Source of the DNA: Pseudoxanthomonas suwonensis
GTDB taxonomy: Bacteria; Pseudomonadota; Gammaproteobacteria; Xanthomonadales; Xanthomonadaceae
Assembly (NCBI RefSeq): GCF_000972865.1
Contig: NZ_CP011144.1
Coordinates: forward strand, 2,908,893-2,972,892
DNA length: 64,000 nt
Direction: 5' to 3'
Below the pieces are notes generated by a model. That model was not told the DNA's origin. It was given only the letters and a program-made list of their open reading frames with translations, and did no database searches. This document shows, one piece after another, positions 18,452-28,136 of the stretch; position 1 is the first letter of the stretch, and each line of letters starts with the position of its first letter. A program made the position numbers and the translations under genes.

Positions 18452-19740
18452 AGTTCCCCCAGGTCGGCGTCGTGGCCGTAGAAGCTCATCAGGCCGCCAG
18501 TCATCGCCGCCACCAGTTCGCGTTCCAGCGGCGTGAGCAACGGATGCCAGACGTCGAAGATCAGGACCACGCGCAGCCGCTCGCTGCGGTTCCAGGCTTC
18601 GTGGCGGATGGTGTCGTCGAACATCACCAGCCGGCCGGGCTCCCACACGTGGGTCTCGTCGCCGACCCGCAGCGCGCAATCGGGCGGGATGACCAGCGGC
18701 AGGTGCACGGTGAGGCGGGCGTTGGTCGCGCCGTTGTGCGGCGGGATGTGCACGCCGGGCTTGAGTGCGGAGAAGAACGCCACCGGTGCGCGGCCCGGCA
18801 CCTTCATCTGCGGCGCGCGTGCGATCGCCGCTTCGGTGCGCGGGCAGCGGTCGGCCTGGTCGTGGATCCGTTGCCCGTGCTTCCACAGGAAGTAGGCGCC
18901 CCAGTCGACGTTGCGGTCCAGCGCTGCGAACTGGCCCTTGGGCTGGCCGTCCGGGGTCTGCACGTAGGGCTCGAACTCGGCGTCGCGATCCAGCAGTGCG
19001 TGCAGTTCCTCGAGGATGTCGGGGAATGCCGCCTCGACCTCCGGCGCCCAGTCGAAGTCCTCGCGATGGAAGATCGGGATAGCCGGCAGGCGTGGGATGG
19101 GCAGGGTCAGGGGGCGCGCGGTGGTGAAGCTGCGGCGGCCGGCGAGGATGTCGAGGCTGTGGCGGATGCGTTCGACCTCGCGTGGGCCGTGTCCGTGCAG
19201 CAGCGGCGCCAGGCTGTCGTCCAGGTGACTGGCCAGTTCGTCCTGGTTGCGCTGCACCGCCGCCTGCGCATGCATCACCGTCTGCAGCATGTGCTGCTGG
19301 CGCTTCACCGTCTCGGGCATGTAGTTGAGCGCGTTGCCCCAGTGCAGGCCGGCGGCGCGGGACTGGCCCAGTTCCTCGAGCAGGCGCGCCTTTTGCACCT
19401 GCGGCACCCAGGCGGTCGGGTCGATCTGGATGGCGACGTCGATCGCCGCCAGGGCGCGCTGGCGGTCGCCGCGGATCGCATGCAGGCGCGACAGGCTGGC
19501 ATGGGCCGTGGCCATCCGCGGCGAGATCGCCACGGCGCGCTCCAGGTGGGACTCGGCCAGGTCGAGGTCGCCGTGGGCCAGTGCCACCGCGCCCAGCTGG
19601 TTGAGCGCGGTGGAGTGCCCGGAGTCCAGGGCGAGGACCCGCTCCCACAGTTCCCGCGCCTCCTGCGGCCGCCCGCTGCGGGTGAGCGCCTCGGCTTCGG
19701 CGACCAGGCTGGCGAGCTGCGGTGGCGGACGGCTGTTCAT
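18448..19740 (-). CDS. TPR-fused aspartyl/asparaginyl beta-hydroxylase-like dioxygenase
   Basis: Probable Fe(II)/2-oxoglutarate-dependent hydroxylase of the AspH family (Asp_Arg_Hydrox), 430 residues. TPR repeats fill residues 1 to about 130 ([40 protein letters not shown]). The catalytic domain follows from about 220. The metal ligands of AspH correspond to the His in [12 protein letters not shown] (about 345) and the His in [12 protein letters not shown] (about 380); the arginine in [15 protein letters not shown] fits 2-oxoglutarate binding. It is coupled to hslO by a GTGA overlap. In this family the substrate is a protein or lipid side chain; here it is unknown. TPR-fused modifying enzymes are therefore found three times within 11 kb. 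Confidence 0.85.
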   Translation of the reverse strand: MNSRPPPQLASLVAEAEALTRSGRPQEARELWERVLALDSGHSTALNQLGAVALAHGDLDLAESHLERAVAISPRMATAHASLSRLHAIRGDRQRALAAIDVAIQIDPTAWVPQVQKARLLEELGQSRAAGLHWGNALNYMPETVKRQQHMLQTVMHAQAAVQRNQDELASHLDDSLAPLLHGHGPREVERIRHSLDILAGRRSFTTARPLTLPIPRLPAIPIFHREDFDWAPEVEAAFPDILEELHALLDRDAEFEPYVQTPDGQPKGQFAALDRNVDWGAYFLWKHGQRIHDQADRCPRTEAAIARAPQMKVPGRAPVAFFSALKPGVHIPPHNGATNARLTVHLPLVIPPDCALRVGDETHVWEPGRLVMFDDTIRHEAWNRSERLRVVLIFDVWHPLLTPLERELVAAMTGGLMSFYGHDADLGEL

Positions 19741-19806
19741 GGCGGGCCAGGCGGGTGGGCAGGCGCATTATCATTCGCGCAGGCGCGGACAGACAGGGGG
19801 CGGGCC

Positions 19807-20538
19807 ATCGAAAGCGGGGACGGCAAGCGCGGTGGGCGTCGCCTGCGCAGGTGGCTGGCATGGCTGCTGTGGCTGCCGCTGCTGTTCGTCGTGGTCACCA
19901 CGCTGCAGGTGGCGGTGCTGCGGTTCGTCGATCCGCCGGTCTCGGTGTTCATGCTCGCCCGCCAGGGCGAGGCGTGGCGGGCCGGCGACTGGGACTTCCG
20001 GGTCGCCTACGACTGGCGCGACCTGGACCGGATCTCGCCCTGGCTGCCGCTGGCGGTGATCGCGGCCGAGGACCAGAACTTCGCCAGCCACGCCGGCTTC
20101 GACCTGGAGGCGATCGAGAAAGCGATCGACCACAACGCCCGCGGCAAGCGCGTGCGCGGCGGCAGCACCATCAGCCAGCAGGTGGCCAAGAACCTGTTCC
20201 TGTGGCAGGGCCGCAGCTGGCTGCGCAAGGGCCTGGAGGCCTGGTACACGCTGCTGATCGAGCTGATGTGGCCGAAGCAGCGGATCCTGGAGGTCTACGT
20301 CAACGTCGCCGAGTTCGGCGACGGCATCTACGGCGCGCAGGCCGCCGCGCACAGCTACTGGCGCAAGGACGCCGCCGACCTGACGCCCGAGCAGAGCGCG
20401 CGCCTGGCGGCGGTGCTGCCGTCGCCACGACGCTACAGCGCCACCCACCCGGGTCCTTATGTCCAGCGCCGGTCGGCCTGGATCCAGCGGCAGATGCGCC
20501 AGCTCGGCGGCCGCGACTACCTGGAACGGCTCGACTGA
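19807..20538 (+). CDS. mtgA: Monofunctional peptidoglycan glycosyltransferase
   Basis: Polymerises glycan strands from lipid II. A single membrane anchor ([22 protein letters not shown]) is followed by the GT51 domain, with motif [12 protein letters not shown] (catalytic Glu), [37 protein letters not shown] and a C-terminal [12 protein letters not shown]. In frame there is no ATG, GTG or TTG between the start of the divergent gene and the membrane segment. The ATC at 19807, preceded by a run of G at 19795-19800, gives 243 residues, almost the size of E. coli MtgA (242). It is used here as a non-standard start. The next standard starts (GTG or ATG) lie inside or after the anchor. Confidence 0.85.
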   Translation: MESGDGKRGGRRLRRWLAWLLWLPLLFVVVTTLQVAVLRFVDPPVSVFMLARQGEAWRAGDWDFRVAYDWRDLDRISPWLPLAVIAAEDQNFASHAGFDLEAIEKAIDHNARGKRVRGGSTISQQVAKNLFLWQGRSWLRKGLEAWYTLLIELMWPKQRILEVYVNVAEFGDGIYGAQAAAHSYWRKDAADLTPEQSARLAAVLPSPRRYSATHPGPYVQRRSAWIQRQMRQLGGRDYLERLD

Positions 20539-20578
20539 GCCCACGCCGGGCTGGCCGCCCCGGTGCACGCTCCTTACC

Positions 20579-21619
20579 ATGCCTGCCATGGACAACCCGC
20601 GACACGAACTGCTGACCGTGGTGGTCGCCGCCCACAACGAGGCCGAGGCGCTGCCGTTGCTGCACCCGCGCATCCGCTCGGCGCTGGCCGGCCTGGACGG
20701 ACTGCGTGCGCGCGTGCTGTACGTCGACGACGGCAGCCGCGACGGCACCTGGCCGGTGCTGCAGGACATCGCCGCCGCCGATCCGCAGGTCGCGCTGCTG
20801 CGGCTGTCGCGCAACTTCGGCAAGGAGGCGGCGTTGACCGCCGGCCTGGACCTGGTCGAGGACGGTGCGGCGATGATCCTGGACGCCGACGGCCAGGATC
20901 CGCCGGAACTGATCCCCGAATTCGTCGCGCGCTGGCACGAGGGCTGGGACGACGTCTACGGCACCCGCATCGAGCGCGAGGGCGACGGCTGGGCCCGGCG
21001 TGGCGCAGCGGCCGTGTTCTACCGGCTGATCGGCCGGCTGTCGCACACGCCGGTGCCGGCCGACACCGGCGACTACCGGTTGCTGTCGCCGCGCGCGCTG
21101 GCCGCGCTGCGCCAGCTGCGCGAGCGGCACCGCTTCATGAAGGGGCTGTTCGGCTGGATCGGGTTCCGCAGCACCGCGCTGCCCTACCGGCGATCGCCGC
21201 GGCTGGCCGGGCACAGCAAGTTCGGCTTGTGGCGACTGTGGAACTTCGCCCTGGAGGGCATCACCAGCTTTTCCACCGCGCCGCTGCGGGTGGCCACCTA
21301 CGTCGGCCTGCTGACCGCGCTGGCCGCGTTCGTCGGCGGGCTGGCGATCATGGCCAAGACCCTGCTGTGGGGCGACCGGGTCGCCGGCTGGCCGACGATG
21401 ATGGTGGTGATCCTGTTCCTGGGCGGCGTGCAGCTGATCGCGCTGGGCCTGATCGGCGAATACCTGGGCCGCCTGTACGACGAGGCCAAGCAGCGGCCGC
21501 TGTATCTGGTGGACACGTGGCAACCGGCGGCGGCAGGAGTATCCTTCGCGCAGGAGCAACCTGCCGACGGAGGCGCCCATGCGCACGGTACGTCAACTGC
21601 TGGCGGACAAGCCGGCTGA
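20579..21619 (+). CDS. GT2 glycosyltransferase, DPM1/ArnC/GtrB-like
   Basis: Membrane-bound glycosyltransferase of 346 residues, probably moving a sugar from a nucleotide to a polyprenyl phosphate. The GT-A fold is clear: LTVVVAAHNEAEALPLL, ARVLYVDDGSRDGTW, LSRNFGKEAALTAGLD, MILDADGQDPPELIP. The acceptor-side motif is PADTGDYRLLSPRAL. Two C-terminal membrane segments follow (YVGLLTALAAFVGGLAIMAKTLL and WPTMMVVILFLGGVQLIALGLIGEYLGRLY). The ATG at 20588 would remove three residues. The last 41 bp overlap the next gene, and the C-terminal tail after RPLYLVDTW is low-complexity run-on. It follows mtgA by 40 bp; the sugar is unknown. Confidence 0.9.
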   Translation: MPAMDNPRHELLTVVVAAHNEAEALPLLHPRIRSALAGLDGLRARVLYVDDGSRDGTWPVLQDIAAADPQVALLRLSRNFGKEAALTAGLDLVEDGAAMILDADGQDPPELIPEFVARWHEGWDDVYGTRIEREGDGWARRGAAAVFYRLIGRLSHTPVPADTGDYRLLSPRALAALRQLRERHRFMKGLFGWIGFRSTALPYRRSPRLAGHSKFGLWRLWNFALEGITSFSTAPLRVATYVGLLTALAAFVGGLAIMAKTLLWGDRVAGWPTMMVVILFLGGVQLIALGLIGEYLGRLYDEAKQRPLYLVDTWQPAAAGVSFAQEQPADGGAHAHGTSTAGGQAG

Positions 21620-22007
21620 GATCTTCGCGGTCGCGCCGGAGGCGCCGGTGGTCGAGGCGATCCGGCTGATGGCCGAGAAGTCGATCGGTGCGGTGCTGGT
21701 GCTGCGCGGGGACGAACTGGCCGGCATCCTGTCCGAGCGCGACTATGCGCGGAAGGTGGTGCTGCAGGGGCGTTCCTCGGCCGACACCCCGGCCAGCGCG
21801 ATCATGACCGCGAAGGTGGTGACCGTGGAGCCCGGCACCTCGGTGCCGGCGTGCATGCAGCTGGTGACCGAGCGCCGCATCCGCCACCTGCCGGTGGTCG
21901 AGGACGGGCGCGTGGTCGGCGTGATTTCCATCGGCGACCTGGTCAAGGCGGTGATCGCCGACCAGCAGCTCGAGCTGGAGCAGCTGCAGCGCTACATCGC
22001 CAGCTGA
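21579..22007 (+). CDS. Two-CBS-domain protein
   Basis: Small cytoplasmic protein of 142 residues made of two CBS domains. The first covers about residues 8-65 (AVAPEAPVVEAIRLMAEKSIGAVLVL then LAGILSERDYARKVV). The second covers about 73-130 (IMTAKVVTVEPGTSVPACMQLVTE then RIRHLPVVEDGRVVGVISIGDLVKAVI). Stand-alone CBS pairs bind adenosyl ligands and sense energy or ionic state; no target is visible. A GGAGG at about 21568 supports the ATG at 21579, inside the end of the glycosyltransferase gene. Confidence 0.92.
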   Translation: MRTVRQLLADKPAEIFAVAPEAPVVEAIRLMAEKSIGAVLVLRGDELAGILSERDYARKVVLQGRSSADTPASAIMTAKVVTVEPGTSVPACMQLVTERRIRHLPVVEDGRVVGVISIGDLVKAVIADQQLELEQLQRYIAS

Positions 22008-22140
22008 CGCGGCCTTTTGTGGTTCTTCGCCGATCCTGGCCGCGACGGTTGATGGAGACGGCAACAACTGCGGCAAGGCCGAGGGCTACGACAAAAGCCA
22101 CGGCAAGAGCGTTTGGGTGGCCGGCTTCGGGCTGAGCCGC

Positions 22141-22239
22141 GGCAGGCAGGGTGTGTTGCGGTCGTCTCGGCGGCACATCCGTGTGCCGACTCGCCGACGC
22201 GGCCATCCCTGGCCGCTGCCGCAACACACCCTGCCTGCC
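22141..22239. repeat. Inverted repeat IR1, copy B
   Basis: Arms 22141-22161 and 22219-22239 are perfectly complementary over 21 bp. The inner hairpins are CGGCACA/TGTGCCG and GCGGCCA/TGGCCGC. Compared with copy A, paired positions differ on both sides so that pairing is kept (GTGTTGCGG with CCGCAACAC here, against GGTATTGCGG with CCGCAATACC). Confidence 0.85.
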
Positions 22240-22324
22240 ACGTCTTCGGGGGGCTTTGGGGTCGTGGCTTCGTCATCGCCAAGGCCTGCCCGGTCCCGTT
22301 CGTCGCCCGACGACCTGCTCTTGT

Positions 22325-22522
22325 GTAGCCCGGCTTGCCCGCGACGCTGCCGGCACAGGCGACGCCCTCATGATTCCGACGCCCGTGTCGCCGACTGAAG
22401 TCAGCTCCTACAGAAGAGCGGCGGCGTCGGGGCTGTTGTAGGAGCCGGGTTCAGCCGGCGACCCGACGCCATCGGCACAGGCAGCGTCCTCCGCTGTTCG
22501 ACGCCCGCACGACGGGCTCCTG
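22325..22522. repeat. Two tandem REP doublets with mismatched arms
   Basis: First unit: a diverged left arm at 22325-22345 (GTAGCCCGGCTTGCCCGCGAC) and a type III right arm at 22387-22411. Second unit: a type II left arm at 22438-22462 and a poorly kept right end near 22511-22522. Left and right arms of each unit belong to different subtypes, unlike the matched units elsewhere. Confidence 0.65.
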
Positions 22523-22680
22523 TCGCGGGAATGAAGGGGCCTTTCGCGACCGACTCCAGCCAATGAAGCCACGACCTGGAAGCCGCTCGAGGACGGCAGC
22601 GCCGGCCGAAGCGAGGCTTACGCCTCACAGGAAGGCAGTCCCACGCCGCTGCCCTGCTTGCGGTGGCAGGCAGGGATCCC

Positions 22681-24666
22681 TCAGCGCGCGTACTGTCCGC
22701 CGCAGTCGCTATCCTCGCCCGGGCCGGTCTCGAACGTCGCCAGCAGCGCCGCCGGCGGGGTGATGCTGCCCAACGCCAGGGCCACCGCGCCACGCAGGCC
22801 AAGTGCGGCGAAATCCGGGCGGAACGAGGGGTCCTTGAAGGTGCCGCCCACGCGCAGCGGCGAGCGCAGGCTCAGGATGCTGCGGTCCTTGGGCCGTGGC
22901 CGCAGCAGCAGGTCCAGGCTTTCGTCCTTCAGGTTGATCGTGCCTTCGCCGACGATGATCGTGTCGGTGCTGTCGAACGCCAGTGCGCGTGAGGTCATCA
23001 GCCCATCCTCCACGCCGAAGTCGGCGAACGCGCAGCGGATCGGCACCTGGCGGTCCTGGGTCAGCAGGAATTTCAGCGACTCGGCGATGTCCAGGCCGGC
23101 CAGTTCCATGATCAGGTTGCTGATCCGGCCGCGGCCCATGCCTAGGCCGACCTCGCCGTTGGCGCTGGCGAGGATCGTGGCCACCGAGTTGCCGCGGCCG
23201 TGCAGGGTAATGTCGCCGCCGATGCGCCCGGCCGCGCCCTGGGCCAGTTCCGCCTGCGCCAGCAGCTTGGGCAGTTCCAGTCCGCGCACCGCGATCTGCG
23301 CGCGGGTGTCGATCGGCTCGCGGCGTGCGTCCATGCGGATGGTCGAGCGCACGTCGCCACCGGCCACGCCGAAGTTCAGCGGGTCCAGCCGCAGCTGGCC
23401 GTCCTGCAGCAGCAGGTGCGCGTCCATGTCCTCGATCATCGGCAGCTTCGGCGCGTTGATCTTCTGCGCGCGCCAGCGCACGTCGGCGTCCATCGCGTTG
23501 AGCTTGGACAGGTCGTACGGCGTGTCCGGAAGCAGCCGCGGGCTGGCGGCACGGCGTGCCGACTCGGCCTTCTGCCGCGGGTTGGCGGTCTCGTCGGCGC
23601 CGGTGGACGGTGGCGCGCCGAGGAAGCCGGCGAGGTCGTCGAAGTCCAGCTGGCGCGAAAGCAGCTGCGCGGTGAACATCGGGCGCTGGCCGGAGACATC
23701 GACCTGCACGTCGCCGGACAGGTCGCTGTCGCCGACCTTGCCGTTGAAGCCCTCGTAACGCCACAGGTCGCCGTTGCGGCGCAGCTGTCCGTCCAGGCTG
23801 TACGGCGGCGATGGCGGCAGGGCCAGGCCGAGCAGCGGATACAGGTCCTCCAGGTCCTGGCCGGACAGCTTCATGCGCAGGTCGAAGGTCTGGAAGCGGA
23901 ACGGGTTGGTCAGGGTGCCGCTGGCGCTGGCGCGGGTAGCGCCGGCGCGCGCGTCCATTTCGATGCGGTAGGGCGTGTCGGTATCGGCCAGCTCCAGTGG
24001 CGAGGCGGCCTGGCCTTCCAGCCGGAACGCCGCGCCGCGCCAGTGGCCCTTGCCGGCCACCGCCACCGGCGCGCCGGCGTCGCGCGCCTGGCCGGCGGCG
24101 GGCGCGACGCTGGCCAGGGTGATGTCGAGGTCGGTCTTCTCGGTCGCGTCGGTGAAGCGCAGGCGGCCGTCCTCGATCCACAGCCGGTCCAGGCGCCAGC
24201 GCGGCTCACGCGTGTCCGGCTCGGACTCGCCGTCGCCGAACACCCAGTTGCCGCCTTCGCCCGCGGTTGCCGTCTCCAGCCGGATATCCGGGCGCACCGC
24301 CCGCAGTTCCTTCATCCGCAGCCGCAGCGCGAGCAGCGGCCAGGGTGCGATGTCGATCTCCACGCGCTCGGCCGTGCCCATCTGCGGGTGCTCGGACCAC
24401 TCGGCGTTGGCCAGGCGCAGGCGGTCGGCGGAGACGGTGATGGTGCGGCCCAGGTCCACGTCCAGGTCGCCGTCGATGCGGAACTCGCGGCCGGTGGCCG
24501 CGCTCGCCGTGCGTTCCAGCGGTCCCTTGAACCAGTTCCAGTCCCACAGCAGCCACAGCGCGACCAGGAACGCGACGATCGCGCCGAGGACGATGCCAGC
24601 ACGCCGCGAGGGACGCCAGCGGCGCAGGCGCTGCATGGGTGTCGAAGCGGGCGCGGACGCATTCAT
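22681..24666 (-). CDS. AsmA family protein
   Basis: Inner-membrane-anchored periplasmic protein of 661 residues. The N-terminal anchor is GIVLGAIVAFLVALWLLWDW, followed at once by the AsmA signature GPLERTASAATGREFRIDGDLDVDLG. The long middle region is beta-rich, as in AsmA/YhdP-type lipid-transfer or envelope-homeostasis proteins. The AsmA C-terminal block is present (LLAQAELAQGAAGRIGGDITLHGRGNSVATILASANGEV, then LDIAESLKFLLTQDRQVPIRCAFADF and RVGGTFKDPSFRPDF). The ATG at 24666 is chosen; an ATG at 24699 would add 11 residues. The C-terminus ends directly against repeat DNA. A role in phospholipid transport to the outer membrane is inferred from the family. Confidence 0.9.
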   Translation of the reverse strand: MNASAPASTPMQRLRRWRPSRRAGIVLGAIVAFLVALWLLWDWNWFKGPLERTASAATGREFRIDGDLDVDLGRTITVSADRLRLANAEWSEHPQMGTAERVEIDIAPWPLLALRLRMKELRAVRPDIRLETATAGEGGNWVFGDGESEPDTREPRWRLDRLWIEDGRLRFTDATEKTDLDITLASVAPAAGQARDAGAPVAVAGKGHWRGAAFRLEGQAASPLELADTDTPYRIEMDARAGATRASASGTLTNPFRFQTFDLRMKLSGQDLEDLYPLLGLALPPSPPYSLDGQLRRNGDLWRYEGFNGKVGDSDLSGDVQVDVSGQRPMFTAQLLSRQLDFDDLAGFLGAPPSTGADETANPRQKAESARRAASPRLLPDTPYDLSKLNAMDADVRWRAQKINAPKLPMIEDMDAHLLLQDGQLRLDPLNFGVAGGDVRSTIRMDARREPIDTRAQIAVRGLELPKLLAQAELAQGAAGRIGGDITLHGRGNSVATILASANGEVGLGMGRGRISNLIMELAGLDIAESLKFLLTQDRQVPIRCAFADFGVEDGLMTSRALAFDSTDTIIVGEGTINLKDESLDLLLRPRPKDRSILSLRSPLRVGGTFKDPSFRPDFAALGLRGAVALALGSITPPAALLATFETGPGEDSDCGGQYAR

Positions 24667-24761
24667 GCGACCAGTATCGGCAGCCGGCGTGGACGGCATG
24701 CGAACGCACGCCGGGATTCACATGGTTTTTGCGTTCGCGTTCAGGCGCGCTGCAGCTGCGC

Positions 24762-25418
24762 CTAGACCACCTGTGCGCCCACCGCCACGAAGTGGCACAC
24801 GCTGCCGGCGATCACGAACAGGTGCCAGATCGCGTGCGAGTAGGGGATCGATTCACGGTGGTAGAAGTACGTGCCCAGGGTGTAGAACACGCCACCGGCC
24901 AGCAGCCAGCCCAGGGTCCACCCGTCGATCGAATCCATCATCGGCTTCATCGCCACCACCACCAGCCAGCCCATGCCGATGTAGATGGCGGTGGACAGGC
25001 GCTTGAAGCGGCCGGTGTAGAACAGCTTGAACACGACCCCGGCCAGCGCCAGCGTCCAGATCGCGGCGAACAGGCTCCAGCCCCATGGCCCGCGCAGGCC
25101 GACCAGGGTGAACGGGGTGTAGGTGCCGGCGATCAGCAGGTAGATCGCGCAGTGGTCGAACACCTTCAGCCGGCCCTTGGCGACCGGGTGCTGGATTGCG
25201 TGGTAGAGCGTGGAGGCGGTGTACAGCAGTAGCAGTGCCACGCCGAACACGATCGCCCCGGCCAGCTGCCAGCCGTCGCCGTAGATTGCGGCCAGGGTGA
25301 TCAGCACCGCGCCGCCGGCGAGCGCGGCGGCGGCGCCGAGGCCGTGGGTCAGGGCGTTGGCGATCTCGTCGCGCAGGTGGTGCGCGGCGTCTCGGGTGGG
25401 GGACGGGGCGGCCGGCAT
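24762..25418 (-). CDS. trhA: Hemolysin III / TrhA-like membrane protein
   Basis: Seven-helix integral membrane protein of the HlyIII/YqfA (PAQR-like) family, 218 residues. Family motifs are visible: EIANALTHGLGAAAALAGG at the N-terminus, LYTASTLYHAIQHPVAKGRLKVFDHCAIYLLIAGTYTPF in the middle and YPYSHAIW-like SIPYSHAIWHLFVIAG at the end. His and Asp positions in STLYH, FDH and HAIWH match the metal site of the superfamily. The ATG at 25418 fits the normal family length. Despite the historic name, a membrane-homeostasis role is more likely than haemolysis. Confidence 0.9.
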   Translation of the reverse strand: MPAAPSPTRDAAHHLRDEIANALTHGLGAAAALAGGAVLITLAAIYGDGWQLAGAIVFGVALLLLYTASTLYHAIQHPVAKGRLKVFDHCAIYLLIAGTYTPFTLVGLRGPWGWSLFAAIWTLALAGVVFKLFYTGRFKRLSTAIYIGMGWLVVVAMKPMMDSIDGWTLGWLLAGGVFYTLGTYFYHRESIPYSHAIWHLFVIAGSVCHFVAVGAQVV

Positions 25419-25516
25419 GCGCCGCACGTTACTGCATGCCTGGGGCGCATGCATCTGTACGCAGCGCCCCGATCTGGAATGGAAGCACGGCCGCCCGGCG
25501 GCGGCCGCGCGCGGCG

Positions 25517-27121
25517 TCAGTCGACGCCGACGCTGTGCGCGTGCTCGCGGGTGGCGCGGAAGGCGACGTCCGGTGCGCGTTCCTGCGCCAGCTGCAGGTT
25601 GACCCGGGTCGGCGCCAGGTAGACCAGTTCGCCGGCCGCGTCGATCGCCAGGTTCATCGCGTTCTTCTCGCGGAACTCCTCCAGCTTCTTCGCGTCGGCG
25701 CACTGGATCCAGCGCGCGGTGGCCACGCCGACCGGCTCGAAGCTGGCGTCCACGCCGTACTCGTCCTTGAGCCGGTAGGCGACCACGTCGAACTGCAGCA
25801 CGCCTACCGCGCCCAGGATCAGGTCGTTGCTCATCAGCGGGCGGAAGAACTGGGTGGCGCCTTCCTCCGACAGCTGGGCCAGGCCCTTCTGCAGCTGCTT
25901 GAGCTTGAGCGGGTCGCGCAGGCGCGCGCGGCGGAACAATTCCGGGGCGAAGTTGGGGATGCCGGTGAAGCTCAGCGCCTCGCCCTCGGTGAAGGTGTCG
26001 CCGATCGAGATGGTGCCGTGGTTGTGGATGCCGATCACGTCGCCGGGGAACGCCTCGGCGGCGATCTCGCGGTCGGAAGCCATGAAGGTCAGCGCGTTGG
26101 CCAGCTTCTGTTCCTTGCCGCTGCGCACGTGGAAGGCCTTCATCCCGGCGCTGAACCTGCCCGAGCACACACGCATGAAGGCGACCCGGTCGCGGTGCTG
26201 CGGGTCCATGTTGGCCTGGATCTTGAACACGAAGCCAGTCAGCTTCGGTTCCTGCGGCGCGACCTCGCGGCCGGTGGTGGCGCGCGGCTGCGGCGGCGGC
26301 GCGTGCTCGACGAAGAAGTCCAGCAGCGGCTGCACGCCGAAGTTGTTCACGCCCGAGCCGAAGAACACCGGGGTCTGCTCGCCGCGCAGGTAGGCGTCCT
26401 TGTCGAACGGATGGCTGGCGCCCTGCACCAGTTCCAGTTCCTCGCGCAGTTGGGCCAGCAGCTCCGCGCCGATCTTCCCGGCCAGCCCCGGTGCGTCGAG
26501 CGAGGGGAAGATGGTCGAGTCCTGGCGGGTGAAGTTGCGGCCCGGCTCGTACAGGTGGACCTCGCCGGTCACCAGGTGCACGACGCCCTTCAGGCGCTGG
26601 CCCATGCCGATCGGCCAGGTCACCGGCGCGCACTGGATCCCGAGCACGGTCTCGACCTCGTCCAGCAGCTCGACCGGATCCTTGCCCTCGCGGTCGAGCT
26701 TGTTGACGAAGGTCATGATCGGGGTCGCGCGCAGGCGGCACACCTCCATCAGTTTGATCGTGCGCTCCTCCACGCCCTTGGCCACGTCGATCACCATCAG
26801 CGCCGAGTCCACCGCGGTGAGCACGCGGTAGGTGTCCTCGCCGAAGTCGGCGTGGCCGGGGGTGTCGAGCAGGTTGACGATGCGCCCCTCGTAGGGGAAC
26901 TGCATCACCGAGGAGGTCACCGAGATGCCGCGTTCCTTTTCCAGCGCCATCCAGTCCGAGGTGGCGTGGCGCGCCGCCTTGCGGCCCTTGACCGAGCCGG
27001 CCATCTGGATCGCCCCGCCGAACAGCAGCAGCTTCTCGGTGAGCGTGGTCTTGCCGGCGTCGGGGTGCGAGATGATCGCGAAGGTGCGCCGGCGCGCGGC
27101 TTCGGTGGAGACTTCGGACAT
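25517..27121 (-). CDS. prfC: Peptide chain release factor 3
   Basis: Translational GTPase that removes RF1/RF2 from the ribosome after termination, 534 residues. G1 is [13 protein letters not shown] (about residues 17-29). The switch region has [14 protein letters not shown]3 is [10 protein letters not shown] and G4 is [12 protein letters not shown]. Later segments [31 protein letters not shown] and [16 protein letters not shown] are typical RF3 domain II/III sequence. Length matches the family (about 530). The ATG at 27121 starts [20 protein letters not shown], giving the normal N-terminus. Confidence 0.97.
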   Translation of the reverse strand: MSEVSTEAARRRTFAIISHPDAGKTTLTEKLLLFGGAIQMAGSVKGRKAARHATSDWMALEKERGISVTSSVMQFPYEGRIVNLLDTPGHADFGEDTYRVLTAVDSALMVIDVAKGVEERTIKLMEVCRLRATPIMTFVNKLDREGKDPVELLDEVETVLGIQCAPVTWPIGMGQRLKGVVHLVTGEVHLYEPGRNFTRQDSTIFPSLDAPGLAGKIGAELLAQLREELELVQGASHPFDKDAYLRGEQTPVFFGSGVNNFGVQPLLDFFVEHAPPPQPRATTGREVAPQEPKLTGFVFKIQANMDPQHRDRVAFMRVCSGRFSAGMKAFHVRSGKEQKLANALTFMASDREIAAEAFPGDVIGIHNHGTISIGDTFTEGEALSFTGIPNFAPELFRRARLRDPLKLKQLQKGLAQLSEEGATQFFRPLMSNDLILGAVGVLQFDVVAYRLKDEYGVDASFEPVGVATARWIQCADAKKLEEFREKNAMNLAIDAAGELVYLAPTRVNLQLAQERAPDVAFRATREHAHSVGVD

Positions 27122-27200
27122 GGGGGCGGGCGCCGGGTCGGCGCGGGGGTGCGTTCGGAGGCCGGCAATTATACGGGAGCCGGGGTCCCGGCCCGGCCGG

Positions 27201-28136
27201 TCAGCGCTGGCCGGTGGTCTCGTCGCGGGCGAACTTCAGCTCGCCCAGCGCCCCGAACATGCGGAACGGGATCGCCTCCAGGCGCATGCCGCGGTTGACC
27301 TGGACCACGAAATGCAGGTGCGGCGCGGTGCTGAAGCCGGTATTGCCGGACAGGGCGATGCGCTGGCCCTGCCGTACCCGCTGCCCGACCCGGACCTGCA
27401 CGCCCTCCGGCTTGAGGTGCGCGTACAGGGCCATGCTGCCGTCGTCGTGCAGGATGCGGATGTAGTTGGCGCGGCCGCCGTAGCGCTCGCGGTCCAGGCC
27501 GGCGCGTTCGAAATCCGATTCCACCAGCATGACCACCCCGCCGCGCGCGGCCAGGATCGGCGTGCCCTCGGGCAGGGCGAAGTCGACCGCGTACAGGCTC
27601 TGCGGGTCGTTGTGGCTGAAGCGGCCGCCGAAACCCTGGTCGACGCGGATCCGTCCGTACTCGAACGGCACGCGGTACTCGAAATCCAGCGGCAGCGCCT
27701 GCGGATCACCCGGCAGCTGGTCCAGGATCGCCTCGAAGGCGTTGGGCAGGCGCGGGTCGACCGGGTAGACCCGCGCCAGCACCCGGCTGCCGGCGGCGGG
27801 CACCACGCGGCTGGCCGGCAGCGCCGGGACCGGCTTGACGTTGTCGGCGCGCGCCAGCGACAGCTGCACCTCCACCGGCCCGGGCGCGCGGTTGTCGGCC
27901 ACGACCTCGTAGTGGCTGCCGCGGTCCTGCAGGCGCAGCCCGACCGGATCGGCAGGCGTGCGCCGGAACGAGGCGGTGCGCACGTCCTCGGCCTCGCCCT
28001 CCGGCGGCCGGTCGCCGTAGACGGTGGTGCCCTGGCCGTCCTTCCAGCGCCAGAAGCGCGCGGCGTCGGCCGGCACCGCCACCGCCAGCGCGGCGACGGC
28101 CAGCCAGCCGATCGCGCTGGCGCGGCCCGGTCTCAT
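27201..28136 (-). CDS. M23 family metallopeptidase (LytM-type)
   Basis: Exported peptidoglycan endopeptidase-like protein, 311 residues. The signal peptide is [19 protein letters not shown]. An N-terminal domain begins [20 protein letters not shown] (a DUF4124-like WKD..G..YGDRPP motif). A beta-rich middle part follows, and the C-terminal M23 domain keeps the zinc ligands: the H..D-type pair in [19 protein letters not shown] and HxH in [11 protein letters not shown], with [14 protein letters not shown]. It starts inside the stop codon of the upstream propeller gene (ATGA overlap), so it is translated with it. The substrate bond is not readable. Confidence 0.9.
   Translation of the reverse strand: MRPGRASAIGWLAVAALAVAVPADAARFWRWKDGQGTTVYGDRPPEGEAEDVRTASFRRTPADPVGLRLQDRGSHYEVVADNRAPGPVEVQLSLARADNVKPVPALPASRVVPAAGSRVLARVYPVDPRLPNAFEAILDQLPGDPQALPLDFEYRVPFEYGRIRVDQGFGGRFSHNDPQSLYAVDFALPEGTPILAARGGVVMLVESDFERAGLDRERYGGRANYIRILHDDGSMALYAHLKPEGVQVRVGQRVRQGQRIALSGNTGFSTAPHLHFVVQVNRGMRLEAIPFRMFGALGELKFARDETTGQR

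Larger units (their letters stand above)
22060..22600. repeat. Composite non-coding repeat, copy B
   Basis: This fills most of the gene-free stretch 22008-22680. It has the same order as copy A: leader ending GGCTTCGGGCTGAGCCGCGG, IR1 (22141-22239), a spacer with GGGTCGTGGCTTCG, two REP doublets (22325-22411 and 22438-22522), and a decayed version of the short module (near 22565-22595, CCACGACCTGGAAGC). IR2 and the tail are not recognisable. No credible gene is present. Confidence 0.75.

Noticed and set aside
25436..27298. 620-residue plus-strand frame opposite prfC
   Set aside because: It is antisense to an unambiguous RF3 gene and has no domain pattern.
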